The notes beneath the pieces were generated by a model. That model had not been told where the DNA came from. It was given only the letters and a program-made list of their open reading frames with translations, and did not search any database. DNA of 18,589 nucleotides, taken from DATGMP01 sp035293565 (GTDB lineage: Bacteria > Pseudomonadota > Alphaproteobacteria > BOG-932 > Roseiterribacteraceae). The stretch lies in NCBI GenBank assembly GCA_035293565.1, contig DATGMP010000076.1:1-18589 (forward strand). The letters run 5' to 3'. Shown in pieces: positions 8,793-15,918 of the stretch (position 1 is the stretch's first letter; each line of letters opens with the position of its first letter). The position numbers and the translations under genes were made by a program.

Positions 8793-9031
8793 GCGAGCAA
8801 GAGATTCTCGACAGGCTGACGCTGATCCTGCGCGATTTGCTGGACGATGATTCGATCGTGCTGACCACGGAGACGCGGCGCGAGGATGTGCCCAATTGGG
8901 ATTCGTTCAACTATGTCAATTTCATCGTCGCGACCGAAATGCAGCTCGGCGTGAAATTCAAGATCGGCGAAATCGAGTCTTTCGAAAAGGTCGGCGCGAT
9001 TGTGAAGTCGATCCAGGCGATGATCGGATAG
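8789..9031 (+). CDS. acyl carrier protein, partner of the FkbH-like protein
   Basis: An 80-residue acidic carrier protein that would carry an acyl thioester on a phosphopantetheine arm. The attachment site is Ser39 in NWDSFNYVNF, where the usual DSL is DSF. Length, charge and the hydrophobic pattern of helix II (VNFIVATEMQLGVKF) fit the family. It is too far from the DSLD consensus to be the fatty-acid AcpP. The start overlaps the FkbH-like stop as ATGA, indicating coupled translation, so the two very likely work as a pair. It is the last gene of the plus-strand run and converges with the methyltransferase; the 97 bp between their stops show no convincing terminator. Confidence 0.92.
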   Translation: MSEQEILDRLTLILRDLLDDDSIVLTTETRREDVPNWDSFNYVNFIVATEMQLGVKFKIGEIESFEKVGAIVKSIQAMIG

Positions 9032-9128
9032 GCTGAAATGGACCGAACCGGGTGAACAATTCGGAGGCCGGAAACCGCGCGACCGATGCGCTCCGCAGCG
9101 ACCGAAGCGGCCCGGCGGCGCGAGGCGA

Positions 9129-10079
9129 CTACGGCTTGCGCGCAAAGGCGACGCAGGAGATGCCTGCCCGGGTCCTTCGCGCCCGTTCGAGCGTGAATCC
9201 GGTCATGGGCAGTTCATAAAACGTCTCTATGTCGAATCCGGCTTCGTGAATCAATTGCGCGACAGCCTCGGGCGTCGTCCAAAGATAGATGTGATCGGGC
9301 GCAGGGCTGTTGATCGGAACGTTGATGAAGATCATGCCCCCTGGTCGCAAGCTCGCGAACAGCGTCTCAAGCGCCTTCCGCGGCTGTTCGAGATGTTCCA
9401 GCACCTCGCTGATGATCGCGCTGTCGAATTGTTCGCGCTGCGCCGGCGCCTCGAGGACGTTTTGCACTGTCAGATCGATCGGCCGCCGGATGCCGAAAAT
9501 TTCAAGCGCATGCCGCGTAGCGTGGACACTTGAAGAACTAACGTCCCAGCCGGTCGCCGCTTTGCATCGCGAGTCGAGCGCGGCGTAGGACAGGAACAAC
9601 CCGTGTCCGGGGCCGACTTCGAGATGATTGAACCGGTCCGGCAGACGCGGCAGAAACGCGGTCCGAAACAGATCGAGCGCCTGCGCGTGGTTGCGCCAGA
9701 ATAGCTGTGAAATGAGTATGCCGTTTACATATCGCGACATATAGGCCGGATTCGAATAGACTTCTCGATCGGCTTCGGCGAAAGTTTGAAGCCGGTAGCG
9801 CTGGTGCCGACGGAAATGAAGCTCTTCCTCCATGAAGTTGGCGCACATCCATCTATAATCTGAGCAATATTGCGATAATTCTTTTCCGGCGAGCAGCATC
9901 ACGAGGCGAGCCACATCGTCGGTCCTTTGCAAAAATGCGGGGTCGTCTTCGCCGAACCGTTGAGTGATGTATCGCGTGTGTTCAGGCCACATGCTGAGCT
10001 GAGCCTGCACCACCGAGGCCAAGCTTGGATAAATTGAAAGGTCCGGCAGACCGGTGTTCCCGCTTCCGTTTGTGCTCAT
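9129..10079 (-). CDS. class I SAM-dependent methyltransferase
   Basis: A 316-residue protein whose C-terminal half is a Rossmann-fold methyltransferase. Motif I is EVGPGHG at 154-160, an acidic ribose-binding position is Asp179 in GWDVS, the post-II region is SEVLEHLEQP near 224-233, and LRPGGMIFINVP near 244-255 is the typical strand before the active site. Residues 1-145 form a helical N-terminal extension (ANFMEEELHFRRHQRYRL, NGILISQLFWRNHAQALDLF) that I do not recognise and that may bind substrate. It is the third gene of the minus-strand operon, 12 nt after the SGNH gene. Context suggests O-methylation of the carrier-bound acyl group or of a sugar of the surface glycan, but the sequence does not decide this. 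ATG 10079 is the only good start. Confidence 0.88.
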   Translation of the reverse strand: MSTNGSGNTGLPDLSIYPSLASVVQAQLSMWPEHTRYITQRFGEDDPAFLQRTDDVARLVMLLAGKELSQYCSDYRWMCANFMEEELHFRRHQRYRLQTFAEADREVYSNPAYMSRYVNGILISQLFWRNHAQALDLFRTAFLPRLPDRFNHLEVGPGHGLFLSYAALDSRCKAATGWDVSSSSVHATRHALEIFGIRRPIDLTVQNVLEAPAQREQFDSAIISEVLEHLEQPRKALETLFASLRPGGMIFINVPINSPAPDHIYLWTTPEAVAQLIHEAGFDIETFYELPMTGFTLERARRTRAGISCVAFARKP

Positions 10080-10091
10080 ACTCTTGGTCGA

Positions 10092-11369
10092 TTACTCCGG
10101 TGTCTGGACACGTTGATCCGGCCAGAAGAAATTCTGGGCCAAGAGAGGCTCATAGAAGATCGCGAAATCGTTGCATATGTAGAGGACTTGGTCGGGGCGG
10201 TATTGCTTGAACGCCATTTCAATAAGCTGGTCGAGCTCGCCTCGCGTAAGGGGGGCCAAGAGATTAAAATGGATGTGCCACACTTCACCGAAGTACTCGG
10301 TAAAGTTCCCCGCGACGTTGTCCGCGAATGAATCGCCGAGGAGAAGCAGTCGTCTTCCGTTAGGGTTGGGTGTTCGAAAACGGTCGAGCGGCGCAATGAC
10401 GTGCGGGTCGGCCTTCGGATCGCATTCGGCTCCGAAGCAGCTGAACACGCCCGCCATGCCGGGGTCCGGCCATGGAATGCGATTGACCCAGTTAAGTCCG
10501 GGATTCAGCCTGTTGAGATCGGAAGGCCAGTCGTCGATCTTTGTCGGAACCGAGAGCGTGCGCTGCAGGCCGAATCGGTGCTCGGACAAGAATTCGGTGT
10601 AGCGCAGCGTCCCTTCGCCCGCCCAATGCAGGTTGCGCTTGGGGACGATCAAATAACGGCGCTTCAGATCCTGCAGGACATCGATCGGATAGACGATGTG
10701 AGACAGGATATCCGGGCGGCTCCGGAGATCGTCGAGGGTTCGCTCGACGCTGGGCTTCAATCCTCGACAAGACGACCATGCCCAGCGTGGCAGATCCTCG
10801 GAATAGAGGATGGACGGGCCGGGGATGATGACAAAGGTGAAGTCGGGAAACTCGTGGGACGCGCGCTCGATCAGGGAAGTGATGTGGTATGCGGTGCCCA
10901 GAAATGCTCCATCGTTCATGGTGGCGCCGCAAACGTCGTTGATCAGAGACAAGGGCTTGTTCCCCGGAAGGGCGCTCATGAAGATGCGGCCATGCTTGCC
11001 TATGAGCAGCTCGGGCGATGTCACTTCGTGGAAGAGCGTGAAGCGAAGCCAGTTTTCGGTCCGGACCATCTGCTGCCGTAATCCGAACCAATCCTGAAGG
11101 TAGGTATTGAGGGCGGCGGGGTAACGGACCAGGTCATGGAGTGACCGCGGCAGGGCGGGGAGCGATGCGAGCGTGCGGTTTTCAGCAGCCGGGTCAATCG
11201 GATCCAATCCCGACAATTCCATCGCCGCCGGAATCAGGAGTATCAGGGCGAATGCGGCGGCGAACCAATTCCGCCCGGCTCGTCGTATGACGGCACGCAA
11301 GCCAAACGACGGCGCTTCGATTGCGTCGATGGCTGTTCCGCTAGAAAGCGAAGGGAGCTCGGTTTCCAT
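10092..11369 (-). CDS. AlgX/AlgJ-like membrane-anchored SGNH acyltransferase
   Basis: A 425-residue protein with one membrane helix at about 35-54 (WFAAAFALILLIPAAM) and a large extracytoplasmic domain. The opening resembles AlgJ/AlgX/DHHW proteins, with ENRTLASLPALP near 63-73, YLQDWFGLR near 90-98, and GKHGRIF near 124-130. The GDSF block at 345-348 gives the nucleophile Ser347. The other catalytic block, DxHW in the family, reads NLHW at 246-249: His248 is kept and Asp is replaced by Asn. In alginate and D-alanine systems such proteins finish acyl transfer onto an exported polymer. Five cysteines are present (147, 201, 311, 316, 399). Its ATG overlaps the MBOAT stop by one base (TGATG), so translation is coupled. 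The open frame continues upstream to 11768 inside the MBOAT gene, but that part is out-of-frame sequence. Confidence 0.87.
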   Translation of the reverse strand: METELPSLSSGTAIDAIEAPSFGLRAVIRRAGRNWFAAAFALILLIPAAMELSGLDPIDPAAENRTLASLPALPRSLHDLVRYPAALNTYLQDWFGLRQQMVRTENWLRFTLFHEVTSPELLIGKHGRIFMSALPGNKPLSLINDVCGATMNDGAFLGTAYHITSLIERASHEFPDFTFVIIPGPSILYSEDLPRWAWSSCRGLKPSVERTLDDLRSRPDILSHIVYPIDVLQDLKRRYLIVPKRNLHWAGEGTLRYTEFLSEHRFGLQRTLSVPTKIDDWPSDLNRLNPGLNWVNRIPWPDPGMAGVFSCFGAECDPKADPHVIAPLDRFRTPNPNGRRLLLLGDSFADNVAGNFTEYFGEVWHIHFNLLAPLTRGELDQLIEMAFKQYRPDQVLYICNDFAIFYEPLLAQNFFWPDQRVQTPE

Positions 11370-12871
11370 CAGAAGCGGAAATAGATGAAGGGATTGTAAG
11401 TCCCGGCGGCGAGGCTGACCGCGGAAAGCCCGACGAGCGCCAGACAAAACGCGCTCATGGCGGTGCGCCAGCCGAGCGGCGCTGCGACTGAAGCCGGCAC
11501 CGGCCTTGCAGTCGGGTCGATTTCGGGTAGCGGCAGGACCGCCAACGCCGCACCGACAACGAGCGCGACGGCGACGCTCGGGCTGACGAAACGCGTCAAA
11601 GCCATCAGTTCGTGATCTCCACCGGGTCGAAACATCGCCGCGAGATGGCGAAGTGCGTGGCCGATGGTGTCGGATCTGAAGAATACGAGCGTGATGGCGA
11701 GTGCAACGATCGTCAATGCATAGGCCAAAGGCGCCATTCGTCGATTGTAACTTGCCGTGTCCGGCCAAAAGCGTGGCCGGATGAGCCGCCAGGCGTGATT
11801 GATCGTGAGGAATATGCCATGCGACAGGCCCCAGGCGATGAACGTATATCCAGCCCCGTGCCAGAGGCCTGAGAGCAGCATCATGAAGAGCGTCGGCATC
11901 ATGAGCAGCGAGGCGAAGGCACCGGGCGTGGCGTTACGGCCGGTCAGCAGGGGAAGGCCTTTGGCGAGCCTGGCGCGGGTTCGCGCCAACACGATCGGAT
12001 TGTAAACATAGATCGTGAGGAAACGGGTCAGCGTGATGTGCCAGCGGCTCCAGAACTCGATCATCGATCGCGCGGCGTAAGGCCGATTGAAATTGCGCGG
12101 GAAGGTGAAGCCCATCATATGCCCCATCCCGATCGCCATGTTCGAATAGCCGCAGAAGTCGAAATAGACCTGCAGCCCGTAACCGATCGCGCCGAGCCAC
12201 GCGACCTCGGGCGTCAGCGAAGACGTGGGAAATGCGAAGATCTGGTCGACGGGCGCTGCGATCGTGTTGGCGATCAGCACCTTTTGGCCCAGGCCCATGG
12301 CGAACAGCTTGATGCCGCCCTCCAGCCGCGCCGCGTCGACCTGTCTATTGTCCATTGCGTCCGCGACTTGCGCGTAGCGGACGATCGGTCCGGCGACGAG
12401 CTGGGGAAACATCGCTTTGTAGGTCGCGTATTTGAGCAGGCTCCGCTGCGCCGCCACCTGTCCCCAATAGACATCGACCAGGTAGGAGATGCCCTGGAAC
12501 GTGAAGAAGGATATTCCGAGCGGCAGCGCGATCTTGGGAAGCGGGAGCGGTGAAATGCCGAGCTTCGGCAGCAGCAGATCGAGCTGGGCTCCCAGGAAGC
12601 CGAAATATTTATAATAGGCGAGCAGTCCCAGATTGACCGCAACGCCGAGGATCATCAGCGCGCGCCGATGGCGCCCTTCGCCGACGATTAGGCCGAAGCC
12701 GTAATTGAGGACAATGACGAACAACAGCAGCGGCAGGTAACGGGGCTCGCCCCAGCCATAGAACAGCAGGCTGGCGACGAGCAGCACCGTGTTCTTCCAG
12801 GGCAGCAGATAGTAGAGAAGAAAGAAAGCCGGCAGGAAATAGAACAGGAATACGACCGAGCTGAAAACCAT
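11369..12871 (-). CDS. MBOAT-family O-acyltransferase (AlgI/DltB-like)
   Basis: A 500-residue polytopic inner-membrane protein with about ten or more hydrophobic segments, the usual length for AlgI. Family marks are MVFSSVVFLFYFLP at the start, FYGWGEPRYLPLLL near 37-50, LPLGISFFTFQGISYLVDVYWG near 116-137, FPQLVAGPIVRY near 155-166, FDFCGYSNMAIGMGHMMGF near 237-255, and FWSRWHITLTRFL near 273-285 with His278. The catalytic block is SGLWHGAGYTFIAWG, with the essential His338. These enzymes take an acyl group on the cytoplasmic side and pass it across the membrane to a polymer. DltB takes it from a carrier protein, and a free carrier protein is encoded 2.3 kb away here. It is the first gene of the MBOAT-SGNH-methyltransferase operon. 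No clear ribosome site or promoter was recognised. Confidence 0.95.
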   Translation of the reverse strand: MVFSSVVFLFYFLPAFFLLYYLLPWKNTVLLVASLLFYGWGEPRYLPLLLFVIVLNYGFGLIVGEGRHRRALMILGVAVNLGLLAYYKYFGFLGAQLDLLLPKLGISPLPLPKIALPLGISFFTFQGISYLVDVYWGQVAAQRSLLKYATYKAMFPQLVAGPIVRYAQVADAMDNRQVDAARLEGGIKLFAMGLGQKVLIANTIAAPVDQIFAFPTSSLTPEVAWLGAIGYGLQVYFDFCGYSNMAIGMGHMMGFTFPRNFNRPYAARSMIEFWSRWHITLTRFLTIYVYNPIVLARTRARLAKGLPLLTGRNATPGAFASLLMMPTLFMMLLSGLWHGAGYTFIAWGLSHGIFLTINHAWRLIRPRFWPDTASYNRRMAPLAYALTIVALAITLVFFRSDTIGHALRHLAAMFRPGGDHELMALTRFVSPSVAVALVVGAALAVLPLPEIDPTARPVPASVAAPLGWRTAMSAFCLALVGLSAVSLAAGTYNPFIYFRF

Positions 12872-12959
12872 GGGATAGCGGCTGACTCGATTTCGAGAAG
12901 GCTCAATCGGCTCGTGCCGGCGACCTGGCGTGAGTATCAGGTCATTAACCAGGCCGCAA

Positions 12960-12976
12960 TGTCAGAAAACTTTACA
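12960..12976 (+). promoter_or_regulatory. candidate enhancer-binding site upstream of the sigma-54 promoter
   Basis: TGTCAGAAAACTTTACA is an imperfect dyad of the form TGTnA-N7-TnACA, centred about 73 bp upstream of the TGGCAC element. That is the place and form expected for an NtrC-family activator site. A repeat TTAACCA occurs on both sides, at 12945-12951 and 13000-13006. The assignment rests on position and symmetry only. Confidence 0.35.
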
Positions 12977-13040
12977 ACCGGAGCGGCATTCAGAACCTGT
13001 TAACCATCTAACCCGGTAAGTTATTGTAATTTCGGGATTA

Positions 13041-13056
13041 TGGCACCGATTTTGCT
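13041..13056 (+). promoter_or_regulatory. sigma-54 (RpoN) -24/-12 promoter
   Basis: TGGCAC at 13041-13046, five bases, then TTGCT at 13052-13056 give exact GG-N10-GC spacing and match the sigma-54 consensus at every key base. Transcription would start near 13067, leaving a leader of about 30 nt before the ATG at 13097 of the PEP-CTERM gene. Sigma-54 control, with the PrsK/PrsR two-component pair, is known for PEP-CTERM genes in exopolysaccharide-forming bacteria. Confidence 0.85.
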
Positions 13057-13096
13057 TCGTCTAACGACGAGAAAGAACAATCGTCGAGAGGACCTG

Positions 13097-13681
13097 ATGT
13101 TTGCACGTCATACGATAGCCGCGGCCGTGCTTTTCGCCTGCGGCGCCGGGCTTGGTTCCGGCAACGCTCGAGCAGACGCTCTGGATGGGACGTCCGTCAT
13201 ATTCGAGGACGCCTACTTTTACAGCTATGACCCGCCCGGCCCTCCGTCGGGCAGCGAGACCGTCTACAATAGCGTTTCCGGCACCTGGGGCGGGGGCACG
13301 CTCGCCTGGTACACCTGGGATAGGCTGTATACGTCGGGGAATCAGCTTTCGGTCGCAATCAATATCGGCGCGGCGGATGGCGTGTACGATATAATCGAAC
13401 TGCCGGACGTCACGATCACGGGCGCGACGGTTGTCCAGGACGGCATCAACCGCTATGGCGGGACCTTCGGCGCGTCGCGCGTATCGTTTGATGCGCACGA
13501 CATCTATCTGGACCTGAACGGCAGCTGGAATACGTGGGACTACAACGATCCGCCCAATCCCGAGGGCGTCGTGATTTCGGTGACCACGGCTGATCCCCCG
13601 CCTACCCCCGAGCCCGCCTCGCTGGTGCTGCTGAGCGCCGGCCTAGCCGCCCTCCGCGTCGCGCGCCGCAAACGGTCCTAA
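13097..13681 (+). CDS. PEP-CTERM sorting domain protein
   Basis: A 194-residue secreted protein. It has an N-terminal signal peptide (residues 1-26, likely cut after ARA), a middle region rich in Asp, Gly, Tyr and Trp without recognised domains, and a C-terminal exosortase signal. That signal is PEPAS from 171, a short hydrophobic helix LVLLSAGLAAL, then a basic tail RVARRKRS. Exosortase would cut near the PEP motif and release or anchor the protein, typically alongside exopolysaccharide export. The frame is open from 13040, but that ATG lies inside the sigma-54 promoter. ATG 13097, with GAGAGGA 5 nt upstream, is the real start. Its stop lies 9 bp from the stop of the convergent DsbD gene. 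The function of the mature protein is unknown, and no exosortase gene is in this window. Confidence 0.9.
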   Translation: MFARHTIAAAVLFACGAGLGSGNARADALDGTSVIFEDAYFYSYDPPGPPSGSETVYNSVSGTWGGGTLAWYTWDRLYTSGNQLSVAINIGAADGVYDIIELPDVTITGATVVQDGINRYGGTFGASRVSFDAHDIYLDLNGSWNTWDYNDPPNPEGVVISVTTADPPPTPEPASLVLLSAGLAALRVARRKRS

Positions 13682-13690
13682 CGCGAGGAG

Positions 13691-15805
13691 CTAACTGCCC
13701 GCGATCTGCTCCAGAACCACGTCCGGCGTCAGGATCTGGGGCAGAACGACCGGCGGCCTGCGATCGCCGGTCGCCGAGCGCTCCGGATAAAAGAGGTAGA
13801 GCGGCACGCCGCCGCGGCCATTGGCCTCGAGCACTCGCGTGATCGCGGCGTCGCGCCGCGTCCAGTCGCCGCGGAGCGCCACAACGCCCTTTTGGCGGAA
13901 GGCCTCCTTGACCCTATCGTCGCCGAGCGCCACCCGCTCATTCACCTTGCAAGTGATGCACCAATCGGCGGTGAAATCGACGAAGACCGGCTTGCCGTCG
14001 CCGAGCAGCGCATCGAGCCTTTCCTGGCTAAAGGGCTGCCAGGCGAGTCCGCCGGGCTGCTCCGCTTTGACTTGGCTGCTTGCGGCCCCCGTGGTCTCCG
14101 GCAGCAGCATCAGCCCGACTGCGCCCACGACTGCCAGCGCCGAGAAGCCGAGTCCCCAGCCTCTGCGCGCGCCTTCGCCGAGCTTCACGGCTTCGAAGAG
14201 CCAGGCCGCGAAGGCGATGAGGACAAGGCCGGCGAGTGCGGCGGTGATCCCCATGCTGCCGCTCTCGGATGAGAGGACGAAGCCCAGCCAGACCGCCGTG
14301 CCGTAAACTGGGAAAGCGAGCACCTGCTTGAAGCGGTGCATCCAGGCCCCCGGCTTGGGCAGGAAGCGGCGTGCGCCGGGGATGAAGGCCAGCATCAGAT
14401 AGGGGATCGCCAGACCCAGGCCGATCGCTTCGAACACCGCGAACGACATGTACCAAGGCTGGGTAATTGCATAGCCGATCGCCGCGGCCATGAAAGGCGC
14501 GGTGCAAGGGGTGGCTACCAGCGTCGCCAGCGCGCCGGTGAAGAAGGAGCCGACGTAGCCCTCGCGCGCAGCCAGGCCGCTGCCGATCCCGGCGAGGCCA
14601 TCGCCGAAGCTGAAGACGCCCGAGAGACTCAGCCCCACCGCGAACAGGATGTAGATCATCGCGGTGACGAAGACGGGCGATTGAAGCTGGAAGCCCCAGC
14701 CGATCTCAGCACCTGCTGCGCGCAGCAAGATCAGCGTCCCGGCGACGAGCGCGAAGCTAACCAGGATGCCCGCCATATAGGCCAGGCCTTGCAGCCGCGC
14801 CTCGCGCGGCGTCTCCTGCGCATGCTTCACCAGCCCCAGCGCCTTGATCGAAAGAACCGGCAAGACGCACGGCATCAGATTGAGGACGATGCCGCCGAGA
14901 ATGGCGAGCGCGAGGGCCTCGACGAGACCGAAGCCGCTCATCGGCATCGCTGCCGGCGTGACGGACAAAGGCGCCGAGATCGCGATCGCCTGCAGCGGCG
15001 AATCTGCACCCGCGCTCGTGTCGCGGAAGGTGAGCACGCCGTTCAATGACTTGAGCGCGGGCGCTTTGGCCGGACGCGCGAGCGTCACGGTCAATCCCGT
15101 GCGGTCGGTCTCGGCCCGCTGCGCGGCCATATTGTCGATCGCGCCGGTATCGAGCGGGAAGAACGCGATATCGCCGAGCTGGCGGGAATCTCCGGTCGCT
15201 ATTTTGAGCTGGATCGATTTGCCGTCGCTGCTGGCTTCTGTGGGGAAGGGGCTCGGGACCGGAATCTGGGCCCGCGTCGCTGCGAAGTCCGGCGCCCAGC
15301 GCGGGTTGGGCGCGGCGGGTCCCGCCGATACCGGCAGAGTGAGGCTGACGTCCGATTCCTCGGGCACGCAGATCTGCGCGCAGACGAGCCAGTTGGCGTG
15401 CCCGGACAGGGTGACGCTGGTGCCGGGGTCCAGCTTGGGCGGGACGCTGACGGTAATCGGGAGAAGGACCGATCCTTCATAGCCGTAGCTGGCGAGAGGT
15501 CCGTAGACGATGCGCTTCGGAATCGGCCACTGGATGCCATCTGCCGCGAAACCCGCCGGCAGTGACCAGTCAATGCCCGTGGGCAAGCCGGAATCGCCTG
15601 GATTTATCCAATAGGTATGCCAGCCCGGCTGGATTTCCTGGCGCAGCGCCAGGTGCAAAGGCTGTCCGGGGACGATCGACTGGGTCTCGGCCACAAGGCT
15701 CGCCTTGACGTGCGGTCCGTCCGGGGGACCCTCGGCACGCGCAGGCGCTATGCCGAGGAGAAGCGCCAGCGCCGTAATGGGGAGCCAGGAGCGTTTGAAG
15801 AACAC
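13691..15805 (-). CDS. dsbD: DsbD-type protein-disulfide reductase (thiol:disulfide interchange)
   Basis: A 704-residue inner-membrane protein that carries electrons from cytoplasmic thioredoxin to the periplasm. After a signal peptide (about 1-24), the N-terminal periplasmic domain has a Cys pair at 142 and 146 (CAQICVPEE). The membrane domain (about 290-570, eight or more segments) holds the paired Cys313 in NLMPCVLPVLS and Cys434 in ATPCTAPFM. The C-terminal thioredoxin-like domain has DFTADWCITCK, with Cys616 and Cys619. The long N-terminal domain and the CxxxC spacing are closer to the ScsB-like branch than to E. coli DsbD, so the partner proteins may differ. It starts with GTG at 15805, with GAGG about 7 nt upstream. 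It is divergent from argE. Confidence 0.92.
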   Translation of the reverse strand: MFFKRSWLPITALALLLGIAPARAEGPPDGPHVKASLVAETQSIVPGQPLHLALRQEIQPGWHTYWINPGDSGLPTGIDWSLPAGFAADGIQWPIPKRIVYGPLASYGYEGSVLLPITVSVPPKLDPGTSVTLSGHANWLVCAQICVPEESDVSLTLPVSAGPAAPNPRWAPDFAATRAQIPVPSPFPTEASSDGKSIQLKIATGDSRQLGDIAFFPLDTGAIDNMAAQRAETDRTGLTVTLARPAKAPALKSLNGVLTFRDTSAGADSPLQAIAISAPLSVTPAAMPMSGFGLVEALALAILGGIVLNLMPCVLPVLSIKALGLVKHAQETPREARLQGLAYMAGILVSFALVAGTLILLRAAGAEIGWGFQLQSPVFVTAMIYILFAVGLSLSGVFSFGDGLAGIGSGLAAREGYVGSFFTGALATLVATPCTAPFMAAAIGYAITQPWYMSFAVFEAIGLGLAIPYLMLAFIPGARRFLPKPGAWMHRFKQVLAFPVYGTAVWLGFVLSSESGSMGITAALAGLVLIAFAAWLFEAVKLGEGARRGWGLGFSALAVVGAVGLMLLPETTGAASSQVKAEQPGGLAWQPFSQERLDALLGDGKPVFVDFTADWCITCKVNERVALGDDRVKEAFRQKGVVALRGDWTRRDAAITRVLEANGRGGVPLYLFYPERSATGDRRPPVVLPQILTPDVVLEQIAGS

Positions 15806-15827
15806 GAATCGGCCTCGATTTCACAGG

Positions 15828-15863
15828 AAAGCGGGTGCAAAGCCGCATGGTCAGACCCGCTTT
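15828..15863. repeat. 9-bp inverted repeat in the dsbD-argE divergent region
   Basis: AAAGCGGGT (15828-15836) and ACCCGCTTT (15855-15863) are perfect inverted arms with an 18-nt spacer, starting 22 bp upstream of the dsbD start. A second perfect pair, GCAAAGC (15837-15843) and GCTTTGC (15859-15865), shares the right arm, so two exclusive stems are possible. It could be an operator or leader structure for either gene. Confidence 0.5.
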
Positions 15864-15918
15864 GCAGGCTTATATCACGCTCAGGAGCCAGTTTCTCTTG
15901 CGGTTCCTGGAGTTGAGC

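Noticed and set aside
10401..11081. A 226-residue open frame on the plus strand.
   Set aside because: Antisense to the SGNH gene, which has family motifs across the same region; the plus-strand product has low-complexity composition and no motif.
11370..11768. N-terminal extension of the SGNH gene by 133 codons.
   Set aside because: It lies inside the MBOAT gene in another frame; MBOAT homology runs through it, and the TGATG overlap gives a natural start at 11369.
12872..12960. Second sigma-54 promoter facing the MBOAT operon.
   Set aside because: The only GTGCC on the plus strand in this gap (near 12914) lacks a GC partner at the required 10-base spacing.
14336..15049. A 237-residue open frame on the plus strand.
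   Set aside because: Antisense shadow of the DsbD membrane domain; Arg-, Gln- and His-rich nonsense composition.
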